DNA of 64,000 bases from Yarrowia lipolytica (taxonomy: Eukaryota > Ascomycota > Dipodascomycetes > Dipodascales): positions 4,030,001 to 4,094,000 of the forward strand of contig NC_090774.1 in assembly GCF_001761485.1 (NCBI RefSeq). Direction: 5' to 3'. The stretch's first letter is position 1. Every line of letters starts with the position of its first letter. The position numbers were made by a program, and so were the translations under genes. This document shows, piece by piece, positions 1 through 9,432 of the stretch. Under the pieces are notes generated by a model. It ran no database searches. It saw nothing but the letters and a program-made list of their open reading frames with translations, and had not been told where the DNA came from.

Positions 1-540
1 TGGGGGCGTTGGTCTACGAGTAGGGTCCTGCTTTAGTGTGGAAAATTTATCTCTTTATGTGTTTCCATTGGCTGGTGCGTTTTGTTGTTTTCCTTTATTC
101 AGCCAATCAGAATGCGTGAGAATACCTGTTATGTTTTCCTCACAATATTTTTTTCCACCGCCATTTTGGAGAGCCGCCGGAAACCAGAGTGCCGAAAGGC
201 TATCTTTTGGGCTGGAATTATATATCCTAAGCCAGACACAATCCTGACTCACTAACCTTGGAGTAGATAGAGAAAGAGCAAGAAGCTCTGTGAGTCAGAG
301 AGGAAGAGGGAGGCACATAATGTGGGAGTTATAGGGGTATTTATATGACAAAAAAGCAGCTGGCTCCGTGTAATGATGCCGGCCACACCTCCCTTTCACT
401 CTTCCATCCAGCACATTCTAGACCCGACCGTTTGCTAGCAAAGCTAAATGTTGATAAGAGTCATCGATTGTCAGCCCCACTGAAAATTACTTTCTACCTG
501 TGATACTCACTACACGACCAGTCGCACAAACACACACAAA
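1..540 (+). promoter_or_regulatory. HIS3 upstream region
   Basis: No supportable gene lies here; the short ORFs in this stretch have no recognisable domain. The region holds an inverted pair of CCAAT boxes (ATTGG at 67-71, CCAAT at 103-107), two perfect TGACTCA-type sites described separately, and an AT-rich TATTTATA at 338-345. It ends in a CA-rich leader directly before the HIS3 start codon. The promoter role is inferred from position. Confidence 0.6.
245..297. promoter_or_regulatory. Two Gcn4/CpcA-type sites upstream of HIS3
   Basis: TGACTCA at 245-251 and its reverse complement TGAGTCA at 291-297 are perfect 7-bp palindromic AP-1/Gcn4 sites, 46 bp apart and about 245-295 bp before the HIS3 ATG. 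Yeast HIS3 is a classic target of general amino acid control by Gcn4, so the same regulation is the simplest reading here. Binding itself is inferred. Confidence 0.65.
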
Positions 541-1206
541 ATGACCCGACGAATCGCCAGCATCCGACGAGAGACCAAGGAGACCAAAATCCAGATCGCC
601 ATAAGCATAGATGGAGGAGCTCTCGAGCTGCCAGGCCCCACCATGCTCCCCGAGGGAGCTGATGTTTCTCACGCCTACCAGAAGACCGATACCCAGCACA
701 TTTCCGTGTGGACCGGCGTCGCCTTCTTCGACCACATGCTGCACGCTCTGGCCAAGCACTCCGGCTGGTCTCTGCTAGTCGAGTGCATCGGAGACGTCCA
801 TGTTGACGACCATCACACCGTGGAGGACACCGCTATCGCACTTGGAGGCTGCTTCAAGGAGGCTCTGGGCCACCTGCGAGGCATCAAACGATACGGATAC
901 GCATATGCCCCTCTTGACGAGGCACTATCGCGATGCGTTGTGGATCTGTCCAACCGAGCATACTGTGTGACTGAGCTTGGTCTCAAGCGAGAGCGAGTGG
1001 GCCAGCTGTCTTGTGAGATGGTCCCCCACATCTTTGAGTCTTTTGCTCACTCCGCTGCCATCACCATCCACGTCGACGTCATCCGAGGTGCCAACGACCA
1101 TCACAGAATCGAGTCTGCATTCAAGGCCACTGCGCTGGCTCTGCGTATGGCATCCTCCATCACATTCGGAGACGAGGTTCCTTCCACAAAGGGTGTTCTT
1201 AGATAA
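541..1206 (+). CDS. HIS3: Imidazoleglycerol-phosphate dehydratase
   Basis: A 221-residue intronless gene. The enzyme dehydrates imidazole glycerol phosphate to imidazole acetol phosphate, the sixth step in histidine synthesis, in the cytosol. The family signatures are clear: [14 protein letters not shown] near residue 63 and [18 protein letters not shown] near residue 87, both supplying metal-binding His/Glu ligands, and a second set in [16 protein letters not shown] and [14 protein letters not shown] near residues 160-195. Length matches the yeast enzyme (about 220). The start follows a CA-rich leader and gives the expected [13 protein letters not shown]-terminus. Two Gcn4-type sites lie upstream. 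Confidence 0.97.
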   Translation: MTRRIASIRRETKETKIQIAISIDGGALELPGPTMLPEGADVSHAYQKTDTQHISVWTGVAFFDHMLHALAKHSGWSLLVECIGDVHVDDHHTVEDTAIALGGCFKEALGHLRGIKRYGYAYAPLDEALSRCVVDLSNRAYCVTELGLKRERVGQLSCEMVPHIFESFAHSAAITIHVDVIRGANDHHRIESAFKATALALRMASSITFGDEVPSTKGVLR

Positions 1207-1560
1207 GCCCTCTACAGTACTACAAGTAGGTACTACAAGTAGGACAGTATCCCCCCAAAATGTAACATAACACAAAATAAATGTATCTATACCTAATCGA
1301 CATGGACTGCACCGCATTCGTTATCTTATCGTAGTCCTGCTTACTTTGATCCGTATCACATTCGTGTATCGCGATAAGAAGTAAACATTGCTGCAAGTAT
1401 AAATCAGGTCTCAAATCTCTTCTTGAAGATAGTTTTAAGCTCACCGTGAACTGAACGTGAACACTACGAGTACGATTTTCAATATTATTACCGTCGATAT
1501 AACAACCATGCAATTTCTATATACATATATACATTCCCTCATTCGTCTGTGCTGTTTGGT
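1207..1560. other. Convergent intergenic spacer HIS3 / MRP51
   Basis: This spacer lies between two convergent gene ends. It has two adjacent copies of the motif TACTACAAGTAGG at about 1217-1242, one of the most frequent intergenic words of the window. No ORF or RNA gene is supportable. Confidence 0.6.
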
Positions 1561-2391
1561 TCACTGCAGCAAATCAAACAGCTTTTCGTACTTTCTGTGC
1601 TGCGAATGTTTGTTACTATCCGCGTGCATTCTTTGCAGCTTTTGAGATCCCGTATAGTCCTTCCACACGTTGGCACTCGCCTTTTTCGTCGTCGATTGCA
1701 GCTTCATAATCAACTTGTCATTGTCCAGCTTGGCCCCCTGGACCTCCATCATCACAATCTTGTCTCTGTGGTGTTTGATAGACGAGTCGTTCACTTCACA
1801 GGTAGCCACAACGCCGATGCAAGCAGCTTTTGTGCGCTGATCATCCACAATACGTGCTGGTAACATGGGATTTGCCATGACTCCGTTACGAGATGTGTGT
1901 AGCGATCCCTTGGGGAAGTAGGACGGTCCAGCCACGGGTTTCGTGGATATTGAGTCCCACGGACCGAATTTTTGTGTTGCAGCGTACTCTTTGGCAAGCT
2001 GGATGAGATACTCGCCGTCCAGAGCGCTGCGCTTGACGCCTCGGTCGTTGCACCACTTGATGAAGGCGTAACTGAGGTTGGACTGTGATGCAGTTTGTAT
2101 TAAGGGAGGTCCTTCCAGGGCGATTCCGGCGGTGGAAAACTGCTCCTGGGCGCGTGCAAAGCCCATGTCCTGGGGTCGATAGTCGGTGCCGAGTCCTAAC
2201 CAATCCTGGCCGGCCACAGACACCATTTTCGGCTGTTTGGGGTTCCGGCTGTGCTTGAGTCCATACTCCAGCTTCTTCCCTTTGCCCCGCATTGATCCGA
2301 CCAGTTGTGTGGTTGGCGCATGTGGTGACACGTTCTCCGACGTGTGCATCGCCGGTATGCGTGACTGTCGGAACAGGCGTCCAAAGGACAT
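1561..2391 (-). CDS. MRP51: Probable mitochondrial small-subunit ribosomal protein Mrp51 (bS1m-like)
   Basis: A 276-residue protein beginning MSFGRLFRQSRI, a basic mitochondrial-type N-terminus. The block around residues 24-75 (HAPTTQLVGSMRGK, LEYGLKHS, then GTDYRPQ and a following Phe-rich helix) resembles the Mrp51 family layout, in which a short TTQ segment precedes a G-[DE]-[WY]-GLK motif and a TDFR motif. The C-terminal 80 residues are very lysine-rich, as expected for an rRNA-binding protein. The function would be in the mitochondrial small ribosomal subunit. It is divergent from KIC1, with about 300 bp between the two starts. Assignment is from remembered family pattern only and could be wrong at family level. 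Confidence 0.6.
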   Translation of the reverse strand: MSFGRLFRQSRIPAMHTSENVSPHAPTTQLVGSMRGKGKKLEYGLKHSRNPKQPKMVSVAGQDWLGLGTDYRPQDMGFARAQEQFSTAGIALEGPPLIQTASQSNLSYAFIKWCNDRGVKRSALDGEYLIQLAKEYAATQKFGPWDSISTKPVAGPSYFPKGSLHTSRNGVMANPMLPARIVDDQRTKAACIGVVATCEVNDSSIKHHRDKIVMMEVQGAKLDNDKLIMKLQSTTKKASANVWKDYTGSQKLQRMHADSNKHSQHRKYEKLFDLLQ

Positions 2392-2688
2392 TTTTTGTTG
2401 TCAGATTTTTCGATGTATCCACCTCGGTTTTTTTCCCAAAGGCTGTTCGTTTGACCTTCGGTGATGTTCATGCATGTCAAGGTTTGGCCCACTAAGGAGG
2501 GAGACATGGGGCTGGGGAGAGAAATGGGGCGTGGAAAATAATGAGTGAGGGAAAAACGAGGGTCAAAAGCGACAAAAATGGGGCACATTTGAGATGTTAA
2601 AATAAGTGTATAAAGATAGACATTATATATCGGACTGGAAGAGTAAGAAACGTGTCTCTACGATACGCCCCAACACCCAACTCACGTG
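2392..2688. promoter_or_regulatory. Bidirectional promoter MRP51 / KIC1
   Basis: About 297 bp separate two divergent start codons. A TATATAT-like stretch lies at about 2624-2630 and a perfect CACGTG E-box at 2683-2688, directly abutting the first KIC1 ATG. No ORF is supportable. Confidence 0.5.
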
Positions 2689-5370
2689 ATGATAAACTCG
2701 CTTTACAGACTACTACAGAACATCGAGCTGTCCACGTCTCCTCCTCAACACTGGGATATGCAGACATCCACGCCCGTCACGTCCATCTACCAGCGCCAGG
2801 AGGTCATCGGTCGCGGCAACTTTGGCGTGGTCTACAAGGGCTACCACAAAAAGACCAAGCAGCTGGTGGCTATCAAGGTACTCAACCTAGACACGGCAGA
2901 GGACGACGTCAAGGAGGTCCAGCATGAGATTCAATTGCTGAGCCAGCTCAAGCTCGCCGACGCAGAAAACATCACCCGCTACCATGGCTCGTATCTCCAC
3001 GGCTCGCGTTTGTGGATCATCATGGAGTACTGTGCTGGAGGCAGTGTGCGCACTCTCATGAAGGCAGGCCGTATCGAAGAACGACACCTCAGCGTCATCA
3101 CACGTGAACTGCTCATCGCTATCCAGTACATGCACAAGGCTGGAATCATCCACAGAGACATCAAGGCCGCCAACATTCTCATCACCCAACAGGGACGTGT
3201 TCAGCTGTGTGATTTCGGAGTGGCCGCGCAATTAGTCTCCTCCAAGACTAAACGGTCCACTATTGTGGGAACACCCTATTGGATGGCTCCGGAAGTTATC
3301 ACAGAAGGAGCATCATACAACGTCAAGGCAGATATTTGGTCGCTTGGTATCACGCTCTATGAAATTGCAACAGGCTCCCCTCCCCTGTCCGACCAGGAGG
3401 CAATGAGGGCCATTTTTCTGATCCCCAGAAACAAACCCGCAAGATTGGAAGGATCCCAGTACTCAGCGGCCCTCAAGGAAATTGTCGCACTATGTCTGGA
3501 CGAACTGCCTGACGAACGACCCTCAGCAGAGGAGCTGTCAAAAACCAAGTTTGTCAGAGGCTCAAAGGGTATCCCAACATCGACCATCAAAGACCTCATT
3601 TCAAGATATATGCACTGGAGGGAACACAACAAGTCACGTGATTCGATGGCTGTATATAACCGGCATTCCATTGGGTCTGAAGAGGATATTGTGGACCATT
3701 CGGACGACTTTCGGTGGGACTTCGACACATCCACTGCGCCTGATGATGCTCGTGTGGAGGTTCATAATGGCCAGATGGACTTCAGGCCAGAACCCACACA
3801 TGCCTACAGAGATATTGGCGAGATGGGTACCCAAGTCCTGTTGCAGAGCACTGTCTCTGCCTCTGAGGTCTTGGAACAGAGATATGAGCAGCAGCAGGGA
3901 CTACAACAAGGCCAACTACACGATCTTACGACAGCTACTAACACGATGACTGTGCCTCAGGAAGAAGAGGAGCCACATCCACTTCTGGAGCTGTTTGTGG
4001 ACGAAAACGAACCTCCTGCCCCTCCTGCCCCTCCTGCCCCTCCTGCCCATGCTCCTATGCCTGCTCGTCCCGAGCTGTCTTCCTCAATGTCTCTACCTAC
4101 CGTTCCCACTCAAAAGACTCAAATGGCGTCTATGGCTCCAACTCTCAACGATCTAAGAGAGGAAGGCGAGCCTCCAGGGGTACCTCCCATGGCCATGTCT
4201 CGTCGTAAGACTCTTGGACGGGGTTCCAAGATGGGAGCTTCTCCCGAGAAAGATCATCCCCAACCTCCTCCTCTTCAGCATTCACACAGTTTCGCACAGA
4301 CCCAAGGCCAAGGTCAGAATCTCAATCAAACCACCCATTCAGGCCAGGCAACTCACCCCGGTCTAGGAGGTTTGCCTCAAGTGCAGCAGCCGCCTCAGCT
4401 ACAGCAACAACTTCCTCCTCAGATAAAACAGCCCCCTCATCAAATACAGCATCCACAGCCACCGCTGATGCCCCAATTGCATCAGACAATGCCTCCTGTG
4501 CCTCACACACAACCTCCTCCCTCTCAGATGCCGCCTCTCCCACAGCAGCAGCCTCCACAACAGCCATTGGCTCCCCCACCTTTAATGGCACAGGCTCCGC
4601 CGCCCCCGACACCAATGCATCACTCCTCCGCGTCGCTGGCCGCGGTAGCAGCTGCGAAGTCAGCTATCAATTCGGCCAACCCTTCTTCTGGGGCATCTCT
4701 GGCTGCCCCTCATCAGGTTTACCCCAAGAGAACGCCCTCTCCCATTCGGGGCAGTCCTCCACCCGTGAAACGGCCTTCCAGCCCTCCTCCGCAGTTCCAC
4801 AGACCCTCTATCTCGTCGGTGTCGTCCATCTCATCAGCAGCAGCTTCTCCCTCTGCAGCTTCGCCTGTGATGAGCCACAAGTCGTCTGTGTCTTCTGAAG
4901 ACGGCGGCCATGCTTCTCCTCCGTTGATACCTCGTTCCGAGAACCCCCAGCTGGCTACCCGGTCAGCTTCTGTTCCTGACGTGGTTATGCCTCGCTCAGA
5001 CGTTAATGGAAAGTCCCCTGCGTTCAACACCGAGAAGCCCGCCAAACTGCGAAACGTCAACCTGCAGATCAAAATGCCTCCGGCACAAGCCCCGCCCATG
5101 CCCGATGCATTCATGACCCCTGCCCGCAAGGAAGACTACACGCCCAGTCTTAATGTTCCGTCTCAGCCTTCGTCGCGTCGTCCTTCTCGGGCTGCCCAAA
5201 CCCAGCCGCCCGTTCAATCCACTCTGCAGTTCCCTCCCATTCCCAAAATTGATCTGTCGGTGCTGCTGGACCCTGCTCCTCACGCCGATGTCACTCGGGA
5301 GCTGGAGAAGCTGCTTACCTCTTTTGGAGACGCTCTCAAGGTGATGGAGGACGGCTTCTCATCACTCTAA
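2689..5370 (+). CDS. KIC1: Ste20/GCK-family protein kinase, Kic1-like (RAM network)
   Basis: A protein of 893 residues from the ATG at 2689; an in-frame ATG at 2758 (MQTSTPVTSIYQ) is an equally good start, only ten residues before the kinase domain. The kinase domain spans about residues 34-295 and is complete: GRGNFG at 41-46, Lys63 in VAIK, HRD at 155-157, DFG at 175-177 and GTPYWMAPE. It has the Ste20 signature of germinal-centre kinases. The remaining 600 residues are low complexity, Pro/Gln/Ser-rich with APPAPPAPPA runs and poly-Q/P stretches. A short conserved-looking tail (DLSVLLDPAPHADVTRELEK) closes the protein. In yeasts Kic1 acts with Cbk1, Hym1 and Mob2 in polarity and septum separation. 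The GCK class is sure; KIC1 orthology is likely. Confidence 0.85.
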   Translation: MINSLYRLLQNIELSTSPPQHWDMQTSTPVTSIYQRQEVIGRGNFGVVYKGYHKKTKQLVAIKVLNLDTAEDDVKEVQHEIQLLSQLKLADAENITRYHGSYLHGSRLWIIMEYCAGGSVRTLMKAGRIEERHLSVITRELLIAIQYMHKAGIIHRDIKAANILITQQGRVQLCDFGVAAQLVSSKTKRSTIVGTPYWMAPEVITEGASYNVKADIWSLGITLYEIATGSPPLSDQEAMRAIFLIPRNKPARLEGSQYSAALKEIVALCLDELPDERPSAEELSKTKFVRGSKGIPTSTIKDLISRYMHWREHNKSRDSMAVYNRHSIGSEEDIVDHSDDFRWDFDTSTAPDDARVEVHNGQMDFRPEPTHAYRDIGEMGTQVLLQSTVSASEVLEQRYEQQQGLQQGQLHDLTTATNTMTVPQEEEEPHPLLELFVDENEPPAPPAPPAPPAHAPMPARPELSSSMSLPTVPTQKTQMASMAPTLNDLREEGEPPGVPPMAMSRRKTLGRGSKMGASPEKDHPQPPPLQHSHSFAQTQGQGQNLNQTTHSGQATHPGLGGLPQVQQPPQLQQQLPPQIKQPPHQIQHPQPPLMPQLHQTMPPVPHTQPPPSQMPPLPQQQPPQQPLAPPPLMAQAPPPPTPMHHSSASLAAVAAAKSAINSANPSSGASLAAPHQVYPKRTPSPIRGSPPPVKRPSSPPPQFHRPSISSVSSISSAAASPSAASPVMSHKSSVSSEDGGHASPPLIPRSENPQLATRSASVPDVVMPRSDVNGKSPAFNTEKPAKLRNVNLQIKMPPAQAPPMPDAFMTPARKEDYTPSLNVPSQPSSRRPSRAAQTQPPVQSTLQFPPIPKIDLSVLLDPAPHADVTRELEKLLTSFGDALKVMEDGFSSL

Positions 5371-5911
5371 GCATTTACTCCCCCACGGTATTAATTATAT
5401 AGCCTGCTAACATTCATTAGATGATAAGTGAACGATTTACAAGCTAGTACAAGTAGTTGGAGTAGGATATGATTGTGTGGAACTGGCGTATTTCCTATCC
5501 TCTGACTAAAACGAGTTACCTATTCCTAAGTCATTTCTCCATTAAATTGTGTGATCCTTAGTTTGGAAATTTGGTTAAAACAAATTTAAGTTTTGTTCAC
5601 ACAAATTGACCAATATTATGATCGGTGATTCGGACAGTGCGTGAAAATCGTCCCATTTGTAATAAGTAATCAACCACGCAACAGTGACCCTAAAGACAGC
5701 AATTTGGTCAGCACAAACGGGGGCATTAATTTTAGAGAGATTAATGCGTCAATGCCAACAGAACTCTCAATACGCACCAATCGTTCTGTGTTCTAAACCC
5801 CTTACAATCTTCAACACTACATGTGCCAGATACAATACACGGACTACAAGTACTGACATCCATACCTACCCTCTCGTACCTAATAATCATGTATTGTTAG
5901 AGCTTTTATGC
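5371..5911. other. Convergent spacer KIC1 / QCR7
   Basis: An AT-rich 540-bp spacer between two gene ends. It holds CTACAAGTA-type words near 5448 and 5850. A plus-strand ORF at 5684-6202 runs antisense through the QCR7 last exon and is not supported as a gene. Confidence 0.5.
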
Positions 5912-6644
5912 CTACTTTCGCTTAACAACCTCGAGGTTGTCAAGAGCATCCTTCTCAAAAGCCTCAGCCTCAACGTCGAGGATGTAAGGAATGAGGTAGT
6001 GGTCGTCCTCCTCAGGCTTGGTGATGTCGTTACCAGTGGCAAGCTTGTGAGACAGAGAGAACTGAGTGGCTCGGATGAGTCGGTAGACTCGGTCGTAAGA
6101 CTCGGTGGGAGGGAGTCGTCGGAGAGCGAGCTGCATGTTGGGGGTTTCCTCAATGATCAGATCGTTCATCCTGGGGTTAGTATTTGCTCACGCACAAGTT
6201 GATGCACACCCATCAATCAACAATTCCAGCAATATCTACAGTTGAGCGTCGGGGGATTCCTTTCTGAGTCGGTTTTTGTGGTCTTCCAGTGTCGCTGTGT
6301 CACTTCCGTATCAATGGTGTTTTGACCCTGAAATATCTCTTACGTCGTCGCGTTTAAGGGCACATTTCGCGTGTCGTAGAAACGCAGAAACGCCTTGAAA
6401 CTGGTGTCGCAAAAGCCGAAATCGTCCATAATCTTTCCCATTCACTCGTACTGTCGATGCTGCGCAACTGTCGTTGGGGTGTGTCGCTGGAGGGCGTTGT
6501 TTTCCTTGATACTCACTTGAAACCAAGCTGTCGGTATCCGGAGAACTTGACATAGGTCTTGGCAAGAGGAACAACAATCTTGCTGAGGAGAGGAGACTTG
6601 AGGATAAGCTCGCTAGTCTTCACGACGGAGGTGATTGAAGCCAT
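5912..6644 (-). CDS. QCR7: Cytochrome bc1 complex subunit 7 (spliced)
   Basis: A two-exon gene, complement of 5912-6170 joined to 6517-6644, giving 128 residues, the usual Qcr7 length. Exon 1 encodes [18 protein letters not shown]...YRQLGFK. Exon 2 continues [20 protein letters not shown] and ends [10 protein letters not shown], closely following yeast Qcr7 ([24 protein letters not shown]). The 346-bp intron starts GTGAGT and ends CTAACCCCAG; it splits a Lys codon AA|G. The product is the 14-kDa matrix-side subunit of mitochondrial complex III, involved in ubiquinone reduction and assembly. The leader before the ATG is CA-rich. An in-frame upstream ATG at about 6698 would add 18 residues without homology and is not chosen. 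Confidence 0.93.
6171..6516 (-). other. QCR7 intron
   Basis: On the minus strand the intron begins GTGAGT at 6516 and ends ATACTAACCCCAG at 6171. Only three bases lie between CTAAC and the terminal AG. Splicing restores the family sequence across the junction. Confidence 0.9.
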
Positions 6645-7139
6645 GGTTGCTGTGTTGTGTAAGTAGTTGGTGCACTCTGCGATCTTTTCTACACTCAAAG
6701 TGTATTTCCACTGGTCAGGATTTTGTCCTTATTCTATTGGCTAATGGCCCGAGGGCTTGGGAGGATGCAGTGTGCAGGTTTTGCGGAAGTCTCCCCTAAC
6801 CCTGTTCGCTGTGTTGGGACAAGTTCTAAGCACGTGACCTGAAAAAATGTTGACTCCACTCATTCGGCTCGTAATTTCGAAGAGAATACAGCACCATGGT
6901 CATTTTGCTCAATTCGTATGTGTCAAACGTCCTCATCTGCCACCTTTGCCTTCTGGATCGACTGCAGCCAGCGTCCTTATCCCTTGCCTGCATGAGTGTC
7001 CACTGATAATGATACCACACCAGAAAACAAAGAGGTAGGCGTGTCATTCTCAACTCTAATGTTGATTAGGTGCATGGCAGGGCGGGTGTGTCCCCCCCAC
7101 TTGTCGCTTCAGGTCTACTGACTAGCCACGTCCCAAAAG
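6645..7139. other. Upstream region of QCR7
   Basis: About 495 bp without a supportable gene. It contains a perfect CACGTG at 6831-6836, about 190 bp before the QCR7 start, and CCAAT-type elements near 6737. It ends at the TATA box of the GAGCC-rich tract. Confidence 0.45.
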
Positions 7140-8150
7140 TATATAAGGAAGCCCAATCGCGCTCTTGCTGTCTTCTTCTTCTTCTTTTTCTTCTTCAGAA
7201 GTCGATCCCTCCGCCGCCAGACTGGCAACTGTACCGGTTGTCGGGTCCTTCTGTGACAGTGCTGAGCCCGCTGAAAAGCACCAGGCTCCTGTCAAGGCCT
7301 TTCCAGGAACGAGCTTGGCCGCCGTACCTGACGTAATACTACCTGACCGAGTGTGGTCAGCAGAGTGCTTTGGGAACATGCCCAACTGGAGTCGCTAAGA
7401 AGCTGCGCTCTGGGAGTTTACCGGTTAAGAGCTGTGTTGCAGCCCCTAAGGGAATGTGTCTAAAAAATGACCTTACCATAGCGAAGAGCGATATGATGCC
7501 TGAGCCCTGTGAGCCAGAGCAGAAGTGCCACCGACCGACAGAGAGAGAATGCCTTGAGCCCGTGTCTCGACGCGTCTTCGAGCCTGTGATCTCGACCGAC
7601 TACCAAGGGGGAGGAAGTTCAGCTATGCTAAACCCTGGAGCCGGAACTTTTTACAGAGGGGAGTGCCGCTTAACAATGACCGAGCAGAGAGCCGTTTGGA
7701 AATGAATGTGCCGCCATAGGGAGCCAAGTCGTCGAGAGACCGCCAGTCAGAGGAAGCCAAGATCTAGAAAGACGCCATATCAAGTGATTATAAGAGCCAC
7801 CAGCAACGAGAGCCGCTATAGAGAGATATTTTGAGTCAAAGACCCATTGCGAGAGCCCGAGTGTCCGTGCGAGAGAGAGCCATGTGTGTGTATGAGCCTG
7901 AGAAGCCGAGTCCGAGAGTGCCCGTGGGAGCCCCAATTAGTTACAGAACCGTACAAGTACAGAGGGAGAAAAAGAGCCCGAGTCCGATACAGAAGACCAG
8001 AGCCGCCAAAATTGATATAGCCAAGAGCCAGAGCCCGTTAGATCATTGAGAATCGAGACGCTGCCCGTGCCGCTTTTATACAGAGGAGTCGCGAATCCGG
8101 AAAGCAAAGAGCCCGTTGCCCTGTCGGAAACACAGAAGAGATAGTTGTAG
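7140..8150 (+). other. TATA-led non-coding tract rich in GAGCC; possible long ncRNA
   Basis: TATATAAG at 7140-7147 is followed about 25 bp later by a pure pyrimidine run (7171-7196) ending CAG. From 7502 to 8113 the plus strand carries 18 copies of GAGCC (for example 7502, 7511, 7556, 7580, 7638, 7689, 7721, 7794, 7810, 7853, 7877, 7894, 7928, 7974, 8000, 8025, 8031, 8109), with one more near 7262. I saw no GGCTC on this strand in the same stretch. Spacing is irregular, so this is not a simple tandem repeat. Every frame is broken by stops and no product is recognisable. It could be a long non-coding RNA, a decayed repeat-protein gene or an unrecognised element. Transcription is inferred from the TATA box. 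Confidence 0.4.
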
Positions 8151-8494
8151 GATAGGAACTACTCAACTCGCATTAGATAGTATTAGGAGGACGTACGCTG
8201 GTACTCAGCCGAACCTCCGGGGTTAATACGATTGGACCATCGAGTCCCATCCCCTATATTTGAGACTTGTAGTGTGTATGGTTGTAGAGTAGTTAGTTGT
8301 ACTTGTAGGAATTGTGTGTTGTGAAGATTTGTAGCAATCTCTCAACAGGAACACACGTATCCTTTACGGTACTTCTGGGCTCTATCCACTATGTACATAC
8401 TGTAGTAAGGTTCTTATCTGCGATGGGTCTAAGAACTCTACTTGTAAGATGAGCTATATATTATTACTAGCGACAGGTAGCTACTTTCACATCA
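8151..8494. other. Spacer between GAGCC tract and hydrolase relic
   Basis: About 340 bp without an ORF. It contains GTACTTGTAGG near 8297 and other TAG-rich short words. I see no tRNA fold or other RNA gene in it. Confidence 0.4.
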
Positions 8495-9110
8495 TTAAAT
8501 GTGATTCTGGAAGAACTCATGGGGCCTGAGGGCGAAAACCTTGCCGTAGATGTCCATGTTGTTGGAACCCTTGATCTTGTTCCAGTAGCAACGCCAGGCA
8601 GCGCACTCTTCCTTGTGGGAGGCTTCCGTCTTGGGACCCAGAGAATGGTGCCCATCAATGTCGCCGTTCTTGATTTGAACAGTTTGAGCGTCAGTATATG
8701 TAAGAGGCAGAGTCAGCGTCTTTAATCTTGCTGTCCCAGATCAATGTTGTCAGTAGAAACAGTACATTGGGTACCAATGGCATTGATTCGGGGATATATA
8801 TTAGCAACAATGGCGATATCCCCACTGGCGCAGATATCCTTTGCACCAAACTTTTCAGCGTCGACAGAGGATTCACAAGATAATCGACATGGCCCTAATC
8901 TCGACAGTTCGAACGAACAAGTACAGTGCTGTAGGGCTTCTCGAGGTATCGGCGCTCACCGGTAAACTCGCCCTGGAAGGAGACCAAGGCAATGGTGCCA
9001 AGGCCATCCTCGGCTAGTTTCTTGGCGTAGGTTTCAGTGGTTCGTGGTAGGTGAATGCTACCGCTGGCGTTTGTGATCTTCATCTTCGATCTATTGTCAC
9101 CTGCAGGCCC
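8495..9110 (-). pseudogene. Decayed alpha/beta-hydrolase copy
   Basis: On the minus strand, pieces in different frames match the intact hydrolase at 9433-10362. The 9000-9060 stretch reads TYAKKLAEDGLGTIALVSFQ where the intact protein has IYAEKLAAGGFVTIAYDASY, followed by GEFTGERRYLEKPY against GDSTGEPRFLEDPY. Further on (about 8760-8880), after a frame change, DICASGDIAIVANIYPRINA parallels GICASGGYVVNAAINDKRIK, including the nucleophile motif. The last stretch, ending with a stop at 8495-8497, reads GDIDGHHSLGPKTEASHKEE and WRCYWNKIKGSNNMDIYGKV; I cannot match this to the intact protein, so it may come from a different gene or a diverged C-terminus. At least two frame breaks make it non-functional. 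Confidence 0.7.
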
Positions 9111-9432
9111 TTCATATAAATGATAGCCCAAGTTTACAAGGCTTACTACAAATATCAAATGAACCACTTGTATAAGCAGCACTTGTATGTACTGTAGCTA
9201 CAGTATACTGCAAAATCCGCTCGAGACAGTCTTATAATACAAGGTTTCGATAACAGGCAGCCGTTGGGTTAATTCTATGTAGTGAGGTGATTAACGATTA
9301 AGGCAGGCGGGGAAAGAGTTAGAAATGTTCGTTCATCCCCATGTGTCAATTCATACATAAGACCACAGTGGAACCCCTGTCATTCACTCAATCCATCAAT
9401 ACAAACTACACTACCGACTCACAACAAGAAAA
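9111..9432. promoter_or_regulatory. Upstream region of the intact hydrolase
   Basis: About 320 bp lie between the relic and the intact gene, which are divergent. A CA-rich leader (ACTCACAACAAGAAAA) precedes the ATG. The segment also has palindromic GTACTGTAGCTACAGTATAC near 9186-9206. No ORF is supportable. Confidence 0.4.

Noticed and set aside
2686-2688. GTG start for the KIC1 frame
   Set aside because: It is immediately followed by an ATG; a non-ATG start is not needed.
5684-6202. 172-codon plus-strand ORF
   Set aside because: It is antisense through the QCR7 last exon; the minus-strand spliced gene explains the sequence.
7325-7385. CCTGACCGAGTGTGG resembling part of 5S rRNA
   Set aside because: Only about ten bases match; the rest of 5S (start, internal control region, end) is missing.
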